From Candidatus Saccharimonadia bacterium (GTDB taxonomy: Bacteria > Patescibacteriota > Saccharimonadia > Saccharimonadales > SZUA-47), in assembly GCA_938050265.1 (NCBI GenBank), contig CALLJT010000012.1:1-10620 (forward strand): a stretch of 10,620 nucleotides of DNA. The letters are read 5' to 3'. Each line of letters starts with the position of its first letter. Position 1 is the first letter of the stretch. The translations under genes were made by a program, and so were the position numbers. Of the stretch, positions 1-6,063 are shown piece by piece. The notes beneath the pieces were generated by a model. It did no database searches. It had not been told where the DNA came from and worked only from the letters and a program-made list of their open reading frames with translations.

Positions 1-1
1 C

Positions 2-118
2 GGCGGGCAGGACTCGAACCGATAGGGGAGGAATGCCAGTGGCATTCCGAGTAGCCTTTTCACTTGCAAGCTATGCTTGCAAAGCAGAAAAGGTGGGCGA
101 GTCCTGCCCCCGCCACCA
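2..118 (+). ncRNA. Candidate structured RNA / inverted repeat with tRNA-like ends
   Basis: Bases 2-16 (GGCGGGCAGGACTCG) pair with 98-114 in a 15-bp helix that has one 2-base bulge (two of the C's at 107-111). It encloses a hairpin 30-48 (8-bp stem, 3-base loop) and a second arm made of 55-61/87-93 (7 bp) and 64-71/75-82 (8 bp, loop TAT). The plus strand ends in ACCA (115-118), like a tRNA discriminator plus CCA. The left arm read on the minus strand contains GGTTCGAGTCC, a tRNA T-arm box. I tried cloverleaf folds on both strands and found no valid T arm or anticodon arm, so it is not an ordinary tRNA. A hairpin with a T-rich tail follows at 124-149, which favours a plus-strand transcript ending near 118. 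It may extend left of the window, or be a tRNA-derived mobile or attachment sequence. The folding is seen; the RNA status is inferred. Confidence 0.4.
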
Positions 119-123
119 AAATA

Positions 124-149
124 GGATACCCTCAATAAGAGGTCCTTTT
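124..149. terminator. Possible bidirectional terminator hairpin
   Basis: GGA (124-126) pairs with TCC (143-145) and CCTC (130-133) with GAGG (139-142) around loop AATAA, with a TAC bulge on the left side. TTTTAATTT follows on the plus strand and TATTTT on the minus strand. It lies between the plus-strand structured element and the stop of the minus-strand nucleotidyltransferase, where a shared terminator for converging transcripts would be expected. The stem is short and bulged, so this is tentative. Confidence 0.4.
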
Positions 150-163
150 AATTTGATAAATAC

Positions 164-639
164 TTATGATTTAGAGTCAAACAAGCCTTGACGAACACCA
201 GTGGACGACAATATTTCTCCCCTGGACTGACTCTCTGGCTTAACTACAACAGTAAACTTCGGTATTCCAAGTTTAGATCTTACTAAATTCATACTAGCCA
301 CCGTATCATAATACTCTGATACACATACCGCTACATCGGTCTTGGGCATGAGGAGTGATTTATGGATATCCTCCAGCCCTTCGGCTTCGACTATCCTATA
401 TCTATCTTCGTTTATTCCCATTTCGTGCAACAGCTGTTCGAGTCGTTCCCGCCTCATTCCTACCGGGTTGACACTATACTCCTTCCAAGACTGCGAATAT
501 CGTTCAACCGTCAAGTTTATTACTGCAACTTTTGCCGGCGAAAAACCAAGCCCCAGATACTCACGATGGCCCCTGTGCAGAGAGTCGAATGCCCCCCGAG
601 ACTTACTTGATTGAATATTGTTTCTGAATTAGTCGCCAT
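164..639 (-). pseudogene. coaD: Archaeal-type phosphopantetheine adenylyltransferase-like protein, frameshifted near the N-terminus
   Basis: The expected role is transfer of AMP to 4'-phosphopantetheine in coenzyme A synthesis. From the ATG at 639 the frame reads MATNSETIFNQVSLGG and then leaves the family pattern. The remainder, AFDSLHRGHREYL onward, is one frame away and runs to the TAA at 164. The switch falls in a run of six G (six C at 592-597 on the plus strand); seven would give an unbroken 158-residue protein with VSLGGAFDSLHRGH, the usual (G)GxFDxLHxGH nucleotide-binding motif (H22, H25). Later come RRERLEQLL, a VSEYYDTVASMNLVR segment and SSTGVRQG (145-152), which matches the ISSTxIR motif of cytidylyltransferase-fold enzymes and suggests the COG1019-like archaeal/eukaryotic PPAT group. 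A TTG at 514 could start a 116-residue fragment, but it would lack the catalytic HxGH. Causes could be sequencing error, true decay or slippage. Family confidence is fairly high; status is uncertain. Confidence 0.65.
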
Positions 640-657
640 TATTGTCTTTCATACAGA

Positions 658-666
658 ATACTAACA
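658..666 (-). promoter_or_regulatory. Extended -10 promoter upstream of the PPAT-like gene
   Basis: On the minus strand TGT TAGTAT forms an extended -10 box (TGn plus four of six TATAAT matches), ending 18 bases before the ATG at 639. No good -35 is visible. It would give a leader of roughly 10 bases with only a weak GAAAG purine stretch. Confidence 0.3.
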
Positions 667-711
667 CCCCAACAGAAGATAGGCCAGTCGCCCTGTCACG
701 GAATCCACACA

Positions 712-734
712 TACACCCTACCTGTAGCCGTGTA
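712..734. repeat. Small interrupted palindrome between the ftsB-like and PPAT-like genes
   Basis: TACAC (712-716) pairs with GTGTA (730-734) and CTAC (718-721) with GTAG (724-727), with small internal loops. No T run follows on either strand, so it is not a standard terminator. An operator or a transcript-end structure is possible. Otherwise I see nothing in the 640-774 spacer beyond the -10 box at 658-666. Confidence 0.25.
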
Positions 735-774
735 CGTCAAGCATACACTCCTAAAAATTGAAACCACCCCCAAC

Positions 775-1227
775 CTACCCACCAAAGAAAAACGCCATCC
801 ATGCTTCAAAGTTTTGCTGGTACTGGGGTTTGTCTGTTGAGACTCCGCCCGAACTGGACGTATCGTCCATGTGGTTTTCAGGTGTTTTGAGGGCGCCAAG
901 TGCTGTTTCGTCGTCGATAATATACACCGTTTCACCTGCATCTGCCACGCCGTTTACTGTGCGGGCTTTGAGCTCCGCAAACTCAGCTGTTTTGTAATAA
1001 TCATTACGCAAAGATTTAGTGCTGTTTTCCAGATCTAGCACAGTGTTTTGCTGCTCCAGTATATCGACTTTCTGCTGCAACGTACGGTTACGTTGCACGA
1101 TCCCTACACCGTTCCACACGACACTCAACGCCACGGCTGCAATCAACACAACGCCAAGTAGTCGCGGGTCATCTAGCTGTCGCTCACGGAGTTTTGTACG
1201 TAGTTTATCTAGGATCGGCATATTCAT
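775..1227 (-). CDS. ftsB: FtsB/DivIC-family septum formation initiator protein
   Basis: This 150-residue protein has the FtsB/DivIC plan: a short basic N-terminus, one membrane span (about 22-43), a heptad-rich coiled coil (about 45-75, QRNRTLQQKVDILEQQN) and the family segment YYKTAEFAELKAR (77-89) followed by ADAGETVYII (96-104). These proteins pair with FtsL and FtsQ-type partners in the divisome and link septal wall synthesis to division. The acidic/Ser-rich C-terminal extension ending WMAFFFGG resembles aromatic tails I recall in CPR homologues. It follows the serine hydrolase gene by 12 bases and is probably co-transcribed, which puts a wall enzyme and a division protein together. The start at 1227 is preceded by a weak AGCAGAG; ATG at 1221 is an alternative. 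It ends in TAG. Confidence 0.8.
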   Translation of the reverse strand: MNMPILDKLRTKLRERQLDDPRLLGVVLIAAVALSVVWNGVGIVQRNRTLQQKVDILEQQNTVLDLENSTKSLRNDYYKTAEFAELKARTVNGVADAGETVYIIDDETALGALKTPENHMDDTSSSGGVSTDKPQYQQNFEAWMAFFFGG

Positions 1228-1239
1228 CTCTGCTATACA

Positions 1240-2964
1240 TTATTTCATACCTTCGCTAATTTCGGATGCAAGATCTCTGATAGCGTCCCAGTCCGAGCCG
1301 TCACTCAGAATCACGAGCGCATACGTACTCGATGGCCCGTATACGATACCCATGTCGTGTATATACCCGTAGAGAAACCCTACTTTATTCGCCACGACTG
1401 ACCCCGCTGAACCTGCTGGTATCCCCGAACGATACACCTGCGATTTCATATAGCTCAAAAGTGACTCTGTATGCGCCTGATTGATCAATGACCCATCAGC
1501 GAGCTGCATCAGTAGTTTTGCTTGTTCTTCTGCGGGCGCAACTTTGTCACCGGTATAACTCCCGTCGCTCGCATAATTGTTGAGGGTCATGTTACGGAAG
1601 CCCATATCATGCAGTACGTCGTCGACTTTGTCCCACCCGATATGCCATCCAAGCGCAACCATGCAGGTGTTTTCAGAGTCCACGATTCCACCCTCTATAC
1701 ACGCTTCGACAGATTTTCCACTGTCTATGACCGTACTTGGTGCCAGTTCACCGTTTTCGATCAAAGCGTACGCCACAACCGACAAAAACACTTTATAGGT
1801 GCTGGCCATAACCGTCGGTGTACTCGCCCCCACTGATACTTCGCGACCAAGTCCACCTCGTTCTCGGACCGCTACCCTATACGTACCGGCGTTATTGTCT
1901 GTCCAGTTTTCTATAAGACTCTGCAGCTCAGCGCTTGCATCTGAATACGTTCGAGTAGCTACGACTTTTGGCGCAATTTTAAGAGTAGCGAGCTGGACGA
2001 TTTCTGCCGATGGACTCTGCACCCATGCGGCGAGAGCAGCCTCTAAGGCATCTCGGTCGAGTCGCTTTCCATATACTCCTGGTGTTGTGCTAACTAACGC
2101 GTCGTCAACATACTCTTGTTGCGTTACCCCTGGCGTGACCGCTACCTCTTCTGACCATGCACTGACAAACTCGTCGAGCGTGCCCGTGTCTAATGTCACC
2201 GCATCAGGCTCGACACGTAGCAGCTGCAGCACTTCTGATGAGTCGAGCGTAAACACCGTGTCGTCAACGACTATAGTAAGTGTTTGGTTAGCTATACCGT
2301 CATATTTATCAGCGGTTTTCTGTAGCTCTGTCTCTGTAATTCGAGGGGGTATAGGCTGCGTAGACACCACGAGCGGCAGGTCAAGTCTCCCATCTGAAAC
2401 AGCTTGCTGCACGACGTCGTACACGTCTTCGCTCGAAACACTCCGTCCTTCCTGGCTTTTAGTGACCTCTACCGCGTCATCTGTGATTGCAAGCTCCGCA
2501 TCAACAGGATCGGTAGACAGTTCCTGCGCAATCCGTACAACCGTCTCAGCTAACCGTGCATCGTCGACTACATATGCAGGTGTTATCATGACTGGAGTCA
2601 AAAGATGCTTCGTACCTACAACCGGAACGTAATTACGCCAACCCCAAGCAGCTTCAGCCTGGCGAGCGACGTCTCGTTCGTCAACCGTAATACCAAGTTC
2701 ATCAAATGGCACGTCGACTGTTTCGTCTGCAATACGTATTGATACTGGTCGCATTGACTGGCCCACTGTTTCTGCGACAGCCACTGGGGTTGCCGCGGCA
2801 ATTCTAGCAGAACTATATTCGACGGGTGCATGACCATCCTGACTGACATAGATATATCCGTGCAGCATCAATGTGGCAATCAATAGAACTGACAGTGTCG
2901 TTGTTTTCCACGTACGTGTAGTAAGCCTATATAGAGAAGGAAACACGGAAAATACATAGCGCAT
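1240..2964 (-). CDS. Membrane-anchored serine hydrolase (class A beta-lactamase/penicillin-binding fold) with N-terminal VanW-type peptidoglycan-binding regions
   Basis: Numbering is from the ATG at 2964 (574 residues). One membrane span or uncleaved signal anchor lies at about 25-40 after a basic N-terminus. Two regions at about 65-180 and 200-340 look like PG_binding_4 (VanW-associated) domains, seen in exported wall enzymes. The C-terminal domain carries S388-T-Y-K391 (SxxK nucleophile and base), S430-E-N432 (SxN) and K527-V-G529 in place of KTG, followed by HDMGIVYG, typical of the Beta-lactamase2 family. I see no convincing omega-loop Glu (ExxLN), so deacylation as in true class A beta-lactamases is doubtful; a DD-peptidase-like or penicillin-binding role at the outer membrane face is more likely. 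ATG at 3003 gives 13 more residues, but a TAAAAT box sits just upstream of 2964, which favours the inner start. The ftsB-like gene follows. It ends in TAA. Confidence 0.8.
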   Translation of the reverse strand: MRYVFSVFPSLYRLTTRTWKTTTLSVLLIATLMLHGYIYVSQDGHAPVEYSSARIAAATPVAVAETVGQSMRPVSIRIADETVDVPFDELGITVDERDVARQAEAAWGWRNYVPVVGTKHLLTPVMITPAYVVDDARLAETVVRIAQELSTDPVDAELAITDDAVEVTKSQEGRSVSSEDVYDVVQQAVSDGRLDLPLVVSTQPIPPRITETELQKTADKYDGIANQTLTIVVDDTVFTLDSSEVLQLLRVEPDAVTLDTGTLDEFVSAWSEEVAVTPGVTQQEYVDDALVSTTPGVYGKRLDRDALEAALAAWVQSPSAEIVQLATLKIAPKVVATRTYSDASAELQSLIENWTDNNAGTYRVAVRERGGLGREVSVGASTPTVMASTYKVFLSVVAYALIENGELAPSTVIDSGKSVEACIEGGIVDSENTCMVALGWHIGWDKVDDVLHDMGFRNMTLNNYASDGSYTGDKVAPAEEQAKLLMQLADGSLINQAHTESLLSYMKSQVYRSGIPAGSAGSVVANKVGFLYGYIHDMGIVYGPSSTYALVILSDGSDWDAIRDLASEISEGMK

Positions 2965-2974
2965 AGATGCATGT

Positions 2975-2980
2975 ATTTTA
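2975..2980 (-). promoter_or_regulatory. -10 box of the serine hydrolase gene (probably leaderless)
   Basis: TAAAAT on the minus strand ends 10 bases before the ATG at 2964, with no Shine-Dalgarno sequence between. Transcription would start about 3-4 bases before the ATG. Its -35 region would fall on the -10 box of the opposing tRNA promoter. Confidence 0.4.
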
Positions 2981-2990
2981 CACCATACAA

Positions 2991-2999
2991 TGCTATAAT
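2991..2999 (+). promoter_or_regulatory. Extended -10 promoter of the tRNA gene
   Basis: TGC TATAAT is a perfect extended -10 on the plus strand, 28 bases before the first base of the tRNA. It predicts a 5' leader of about 20 bases for RNase P removal. No strong -35 is visible. Confidence 0.6.
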
Positions 3000-3027
3000 A
3001 CATGCCTGTAGCCAGCTGTATACACGT

Positions 3028-3103
3028 GGGGGTGTAGCTCAGGGGTTAGAGCAGTCGGCTCATAACCGATTGGTCGCTGGTTCAAATCCAGCCACCCCCA
3101 CCA
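3028..3103 (+). tRNA. tRNA with CAT anticodon (tRNA-Ile2 or elongator tRNA-Met)
   Basis: This is a complete 76-base cloverleaf: acceptor GGGGGTG/CACCCCC, D stem GCTC/GAGC, anticodon stem GTCGG/CCGAT with loop CTCATAA (anticodon 3061-3063), variable loop TGGTC, T arm GCTGG-TTCAAAT-CCAGC, discriminator A and encoded CCA. A CAT anticodon fits initiator Met, elongator Met, or Ile2 whose C34 becomes lysidine. Position 1 pairs normally with 72, which argues against initiator. The 3' half (TTGGTCGCTGGTTCAA) closely resembles E. coli Ile2 tRNA (ileX) as I recall it, so Ile2 is at least as likely as elongator Met. It has its own promoter and terminator. Confidence 0.95.
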
Positions 3104-3116
3104 CAACTGATAGTCG

Positions 3117-3147
3117 CCTTCACGTATAGCGTGGGGGTTATTTTTTT
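3117..3147 (+). terminator. Intrinsic terminator of the tRNA gene
   Basis: CCTTCACG (3117-3124) pairs with CGTGGGGG (3130-3137, two G-T pairs) around loop TATAG, followed by TTATTTTTTT. It lies 13 bases after the tRNA CCA. It would not work on the minus strand, where no T run follows. Confidence 0.75.
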
Positions 3148-3183
3148 ATAGCTACTGAACCTTACAGCCTATACTGATAGCTT

Positions 3184-4953
3184 CTATAGGGAGAGGTCTT
3201 GTGCGCTTACCACACGAACGTTCAAAGCGATACCGCCGTCAAGCAACCTGCCTAATCGATCCTTGAGGTCCTGTAGATACTCACCTTCGAACAGCTCAGG
3301 CTGGGTTGTCGTAACAACGTAGTCAAACGTCGTGACCTGTCCTGACTGACTGAGCGTAAACATGCTTACCTGCGCATCAGTAGATACTCCCTTTGTTTCT
3401 GCATCCACAATATCTCGAGCTTCGTCTGCCTTGGTCTGTTCAGTAGAGCGCAGCGTCAACCGCGGCACAAACGTAACGTCCACGTCCACCTGAGACCCGA
3501 ACCCAGAACTCAACCGCTCACTCATGCCAGATACCTGTGTGTTTGTTGGTACAGAGTCAGGGCTCGTGAACACATCTGCATTGATCAACCACACACCAGC
3601 ATCCTCAGATATACTGATGCTGCTAATGCGCATGTCTTCGCTCAGTGACGTCAACTCTGTGGCGAAATCTCCACGAAGCCTGTCAATTGATCGCTCATTT
3701 TCACGCTGATTTTTACTGATTGGTTCGATAATGTTCTGAATACGCAGGTTCAGCAGCACGTCTTTGTCGATCGACTGCTCAAGATCGCTGACCAGCGCCT
3801 CATTGTCTTCGTAGCTAAACACTGATTCTGACGGTAGGAGCAGATCAGCGTTAATGCGCAATGTTTCGTCGTCGTCGTTAGATATTTCGATGTTTTCGAA
3901 CGTTGCCGCACTATCTTTGGACGCGATAAACGACGACATTTTGTCGCTGACAACTTCGTACGAACTCAACGCGAATGTGTGCGAGCGCAAAAACTGTACA
4001 AGCGGCACTGCCATCGCAACAATGACCAGCACGTTTAAAATAGCAGCCCGTTTCGCAATATGAATCTTGCCGGACCGCTGATACTCGATATATACCAGGG
4101 CTGCAGTCGTCACCAATACAATACACGCGGCGTTGACTGCAAACAGGAGCAGCGCACCAAGGCTCTGATCAAGGTTCCGCAGACTCAATGCAATTCCGAC
4201 CGTACACAGCGGCGGCATCAACGACACCGCGATAGCCACGCCCGCCAGTGAATCAGCAATTTTTTTCTGGGTGATGGCAACTGCTGCTACGAACCCTGCC
4301 GCAAGTGCAATAAATAAGTCCATGATCGTCGGTGCCGTACGCGCCAGGATCTCGTCGTTAATGACTTTGATAGGAGAAATAGTCGTGATCATATATGCGC
4401 TAATCGCACCAATCAGAATACTCCCGCCGACAAGTACTGCGCCGCGGTAGAGATGTATCGGTGAGCGTAGCGCAATCCCGTACCCGAGCCGTGCAAGTGG
4501 CCACATGAGCGGCGCGATGAGCATACCACCGATAACGATCGCTGTGCTGTCCATGAGCAAGCCCAGTGTACACACCACAACAGAGCTGACAAGCAGCGCG
4601 AGGTACAATACAGAAAAATGTGACTGTGCATGAATTTTCTCACTGAGAACCTCTGTATCGACAAACTCGAGATCGTTCTTCAGCAGCCCGAAAAACAATC
4701 GTTCGTTTTGTGGCTTCAGTACCACGTATTTGCTCAGTTTACGGAATATATTGCCCCGTTTACGGACAGTTTTAGTCGGGATAGTGACTTCGTCTGTCGG
4801 GATTTTGCTACTGTCCATGTCTAGCACCTCTTTCAGGATGCTCTTTGGAGGATCAGCTTGAGTTTGCTTGGTGCGTCCCTGTGTAGACGCGGCTGTCTTC
4901 TTCGGTCGTTTCGACTGCGATGTAGGTTTTTTGCGCTTTGGTTTTGCTGCCAT
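3184..4953 (-). CDS. DUF389-family multi-pass membrane protein
   Basis: The protein is 589 residues. A very basic Lys/Thr/Ser-rich tail (1-35) precedes a DUF389 core with about seven membrane spans near 114-132, 137-155, 171-191, 210-228, 235-255, 265-288 and 304-322. Core motifs include DSTAIVIGGMLIAPLMWPL (135-153) and ITQKKIADSLAGVAIAVSLM (227-246), diagnostic of the family. The biochemical role of DUF389 proteins is not established as far as I know. After the last span come about 265 soluble residues in which three similar beta-rich/alpha segments (about 352-412, 441-499, 526-585) look like tandem repeats. The start at 4953 is chosen because an extended -10 sits just upstream; GGGAG is 3 bases from the ATG but probably lies at or before the transcript start. 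It is monocistronic by spacing and ends in TAG. Confidence 0.85.
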   Translation of the reverse strand: MAAKPKRKKPTSQSKRPKKTAASTQGRTKQTQADPPKSILKEVLDMDSSKIPTDEVTIPTKTVRKRGNIFRKLSKYVVLKPQNERLFFGLLKNDLEFVDTEVLSEKIHAQSHFSVLYLALLVSSVVVCTLGLLMDSTAIVIGGMLIAPLMWPLARLGYGIALRSPIHLYRGAVLVGGSILIGAISAYMITTISPIKVINDEILARTAPTIMDLFIALAAGFVAAVAITQKKIADSLAGVAIAVSLMPPLCTVGIALSLRNLDQSLGALLLFAVNAACIVLVTTAALVYIEYQRSGKIHIAKRAAILNVLVIVAMAVPLVQFLRSHTFALSSYEVVSDKMSSFIASKDSAATFENIEISNDDDETLRINADLLLPSESVFSYEDNEALVSDLEQSIDKDVLLNLRIQNIIEPISKNQRENERSIDRLRGDFATELTSLSEDMRISSISISEDAGVWLINADVFTSPDSVPTNTQVSGMSERLSSGFGSQVDVDVTFVPRLTLRSTEQTKADEARDIVDAETKGVSTDAQVSMFTLSQSGQVTTFDYVVTTTQPELFEGEYLQDLKDRLGRLLDGGIALNVRVVSAQDLSL

Positions 4954-4961
4954 ATACTCCC

Positions 4962-4970
4962 ATCATACCA
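4962..4970 (-). promoter_or_regulatory. Extended -10 promoter of the DUF389 gene
   Basis: TGG TATGAT on the minus strand ends 8 bases before the ATG at 4953. This spacing predicts a transcript beginning at, or one or two bases before, the start codon. Confidence 0.5.
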
Positions 4971-5006
4971 AACTCACCTCAAACTACCTTGCTCCTCTCA
5001 CTCGCA

Positions 5007-5031
5007 CCCCCTGCCCCATCTCCCATCTCCC
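5007..5031 (-). other. Potential G-quadruplex motif between dus and the DUF389 gene
   Basis: On the minus strand four G runs (3, 3, 4 and 5 G) are separated by AGAT, AGAT and CA, satisfying the G3+N1-7 pattern. It lies in the 159-base spacer 4954-5112, after the dus stop and before the DUF389 promoter, in a C/T-rich plus-strand stretch. In a dus read-through RNA the runs would be G. No other clear element is visible in the spacer. Confidence 0.5.
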
Positions 5032-5112
5032 ATAAATAGCTTTACACACAGGACCGCCCCCATGTGCAATCTCTCCCCTCCAAGAAAAAACACAAACTTA
5101 GTGGTGGTGCGG

Positions 5113-6060
5113 CTAGCCGGCGTCGATAGCAGCGTAGCCGCCTGTGAGATTGTCCGTGTCCATAATCCGCTGCCGAAGCTCGGATGCACCGTCGAACCCA
5201 CTGACATATATTTTGACGAATTTTTTCAGCGGTGCGTATGGACGTTCGTTGTCTGTATACGTCTGAGCGAACAGGTCAAAGTGTTTGCGTAGAAGCGCTA
5301 ATTTGTCTGCCCGGCTTACCTCGGCCCACGGGAGCATATCGGAGCCGCTCTCAGCGAAGCAGTACGGGTCCTGGAACACGCCCCGACCAATCATTGTCCC
5401 GTCAACGCCGTGCGTTTGTGCTAATTCGTCACCGTGCTGGCGGTTCATGATGTCGCCGTTCATGATGATTTTAGTATTTGGAGATATCTGGTCACGCAAC
5501 CGGACGATTTCTTCTACTGCGTCCCACTGCGCTGGCACTTTGCTCATTTGTTTGGTGGTGCGCACATGCACAGTGAGCATAGATGGCTGGAATTGTAATA
5601 AAAACGCATGCCAGGTGTAATCGATGTGGTCAAACCCTAACCGGGTTTTGAAGCTCACTGGCATATCCCCAGCGCCCTGCAGCGTCGCTTCGATAATATC
5701 CTGAGCTTGAGGGCGCAGATGCAGTTGTTGCATCGCTGAACAGCATTCGGCACGAACCTCGGCTTTAGCGGGACAGCCAAAATTGATGTCTATGCTGTCA
5801 AACCCAGCAATCGTGCCGTTGGCTATTTCTCGGGCAATAGTCACGAAGTTTTCAGGCTTTTTGCCCCAAATCTGTGCTGCAACTAGACCAGTGTCTTGGT
5901 CGGTGCGCAGCTTGCTCATCAGCCTTGGGCGTCCGGGACTACACAGCCCGTCGACATTCACGAACTCAGTCATACTCATGTCGTATGGTGCGCAGTCCCA
6001 CACCACACGGCGAAACACCGTATCAGTCACATCATCCATCGGGGCTAGGATAGTCATCAT
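5113..6060 (-). CDS. dus: tRNA-dihydrouridine synthase
   Basis: This FMN-dependent enzyme reduces uridines in the D loop of tRNA. The 315-residue TIM-barrel protein shows APMDDVTDTVFRR (6-18), QIWG (63-66), NFGCP with the catalytic Cys96, KTRLGF (138-143), HVRT (165-168), MNGDI (200-204) and MIGRG (223-227), which in the family bind FMN and orient the substrate. The helical C-terminus LKKFVKIYVSGFDGASELR (278-296) is also typical. Length is normal. After GCP the usual Gly-rich loop is replaced by VRAECCSAM with a Cys pair (106-107), a variant I recall in some bacterial lineages. The start is ATG 6060 or the adjacent ATG 6057. The stop of the upstream gene is only 3 bases away (TAG TAG ATG ATG) with no Shine-Dalgarno, so translational coupling is likely. 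It ends in TAG. Confidence 0.92.
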   Translation of the reverse strand: MMTILAPMDDVTDTVFRRVVWDCAPYDMSMTEFVNVDGLCSPGRPRLMSKLRTDQDTGLVAAQIWGKKPENFVTIAREIANGTIAGFDSIDINFGCPAKAEVRAECCSAMQQLHLRPQAQDIIEATLQGAGDMPVSFKTRLGFDHIDYTWHAFLLQFQPSMLTVHVRTTKQMSKVPAQWDAVEEIVRLRDQISPNTKIIMNGDIMNRQHGDELAQTHGVDGTMIGRGVFQDPYCFAESGSDMLPWAEVSRADKLALLRKHFDLFAQTYTDNERPYAPLKKFVKIYVSGFDGASELRQRIMDTDNLTGGYAAIDAG

Positions 6061-6063
6061 CTA

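Noticed and set aside
1..118. Ordinary tRNA gene on either strand
   Set aside because: T-arm and CCA-like pieces are present, but the T-stem halves do not pair in place, no anticodon arm has a pairing stem with T33 in the right position, and the D arm is missing.
164..514. Independent 116-residue protein starting at TTG 514
   Set aside because: The homology continues upstream through the HxGH motif and then into another frame, so this is the tail of a frameshifted gene rather than a gene of its own.
1799..2632. 277-residue plus-strand reading frame
   Set aside because: It is antisense to the serine hydrolase gene, very Ser/Thr-rich with no domain pattern and no ribosome binding site; it is a shadow of the real gene.
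2616..2849. Minus-strand 77-residue frame inside the serine hydrolase gene
   Set aside because: It is an out-of-frame shadow of the real coding sequence with no start signals.
5080..5112. Intrinsic terminator for dus
   Set aside because: The minus strand has a TTTTTT run here, but the preceding stem is only 3-5 bp with a T-rich loop, too weak to call.
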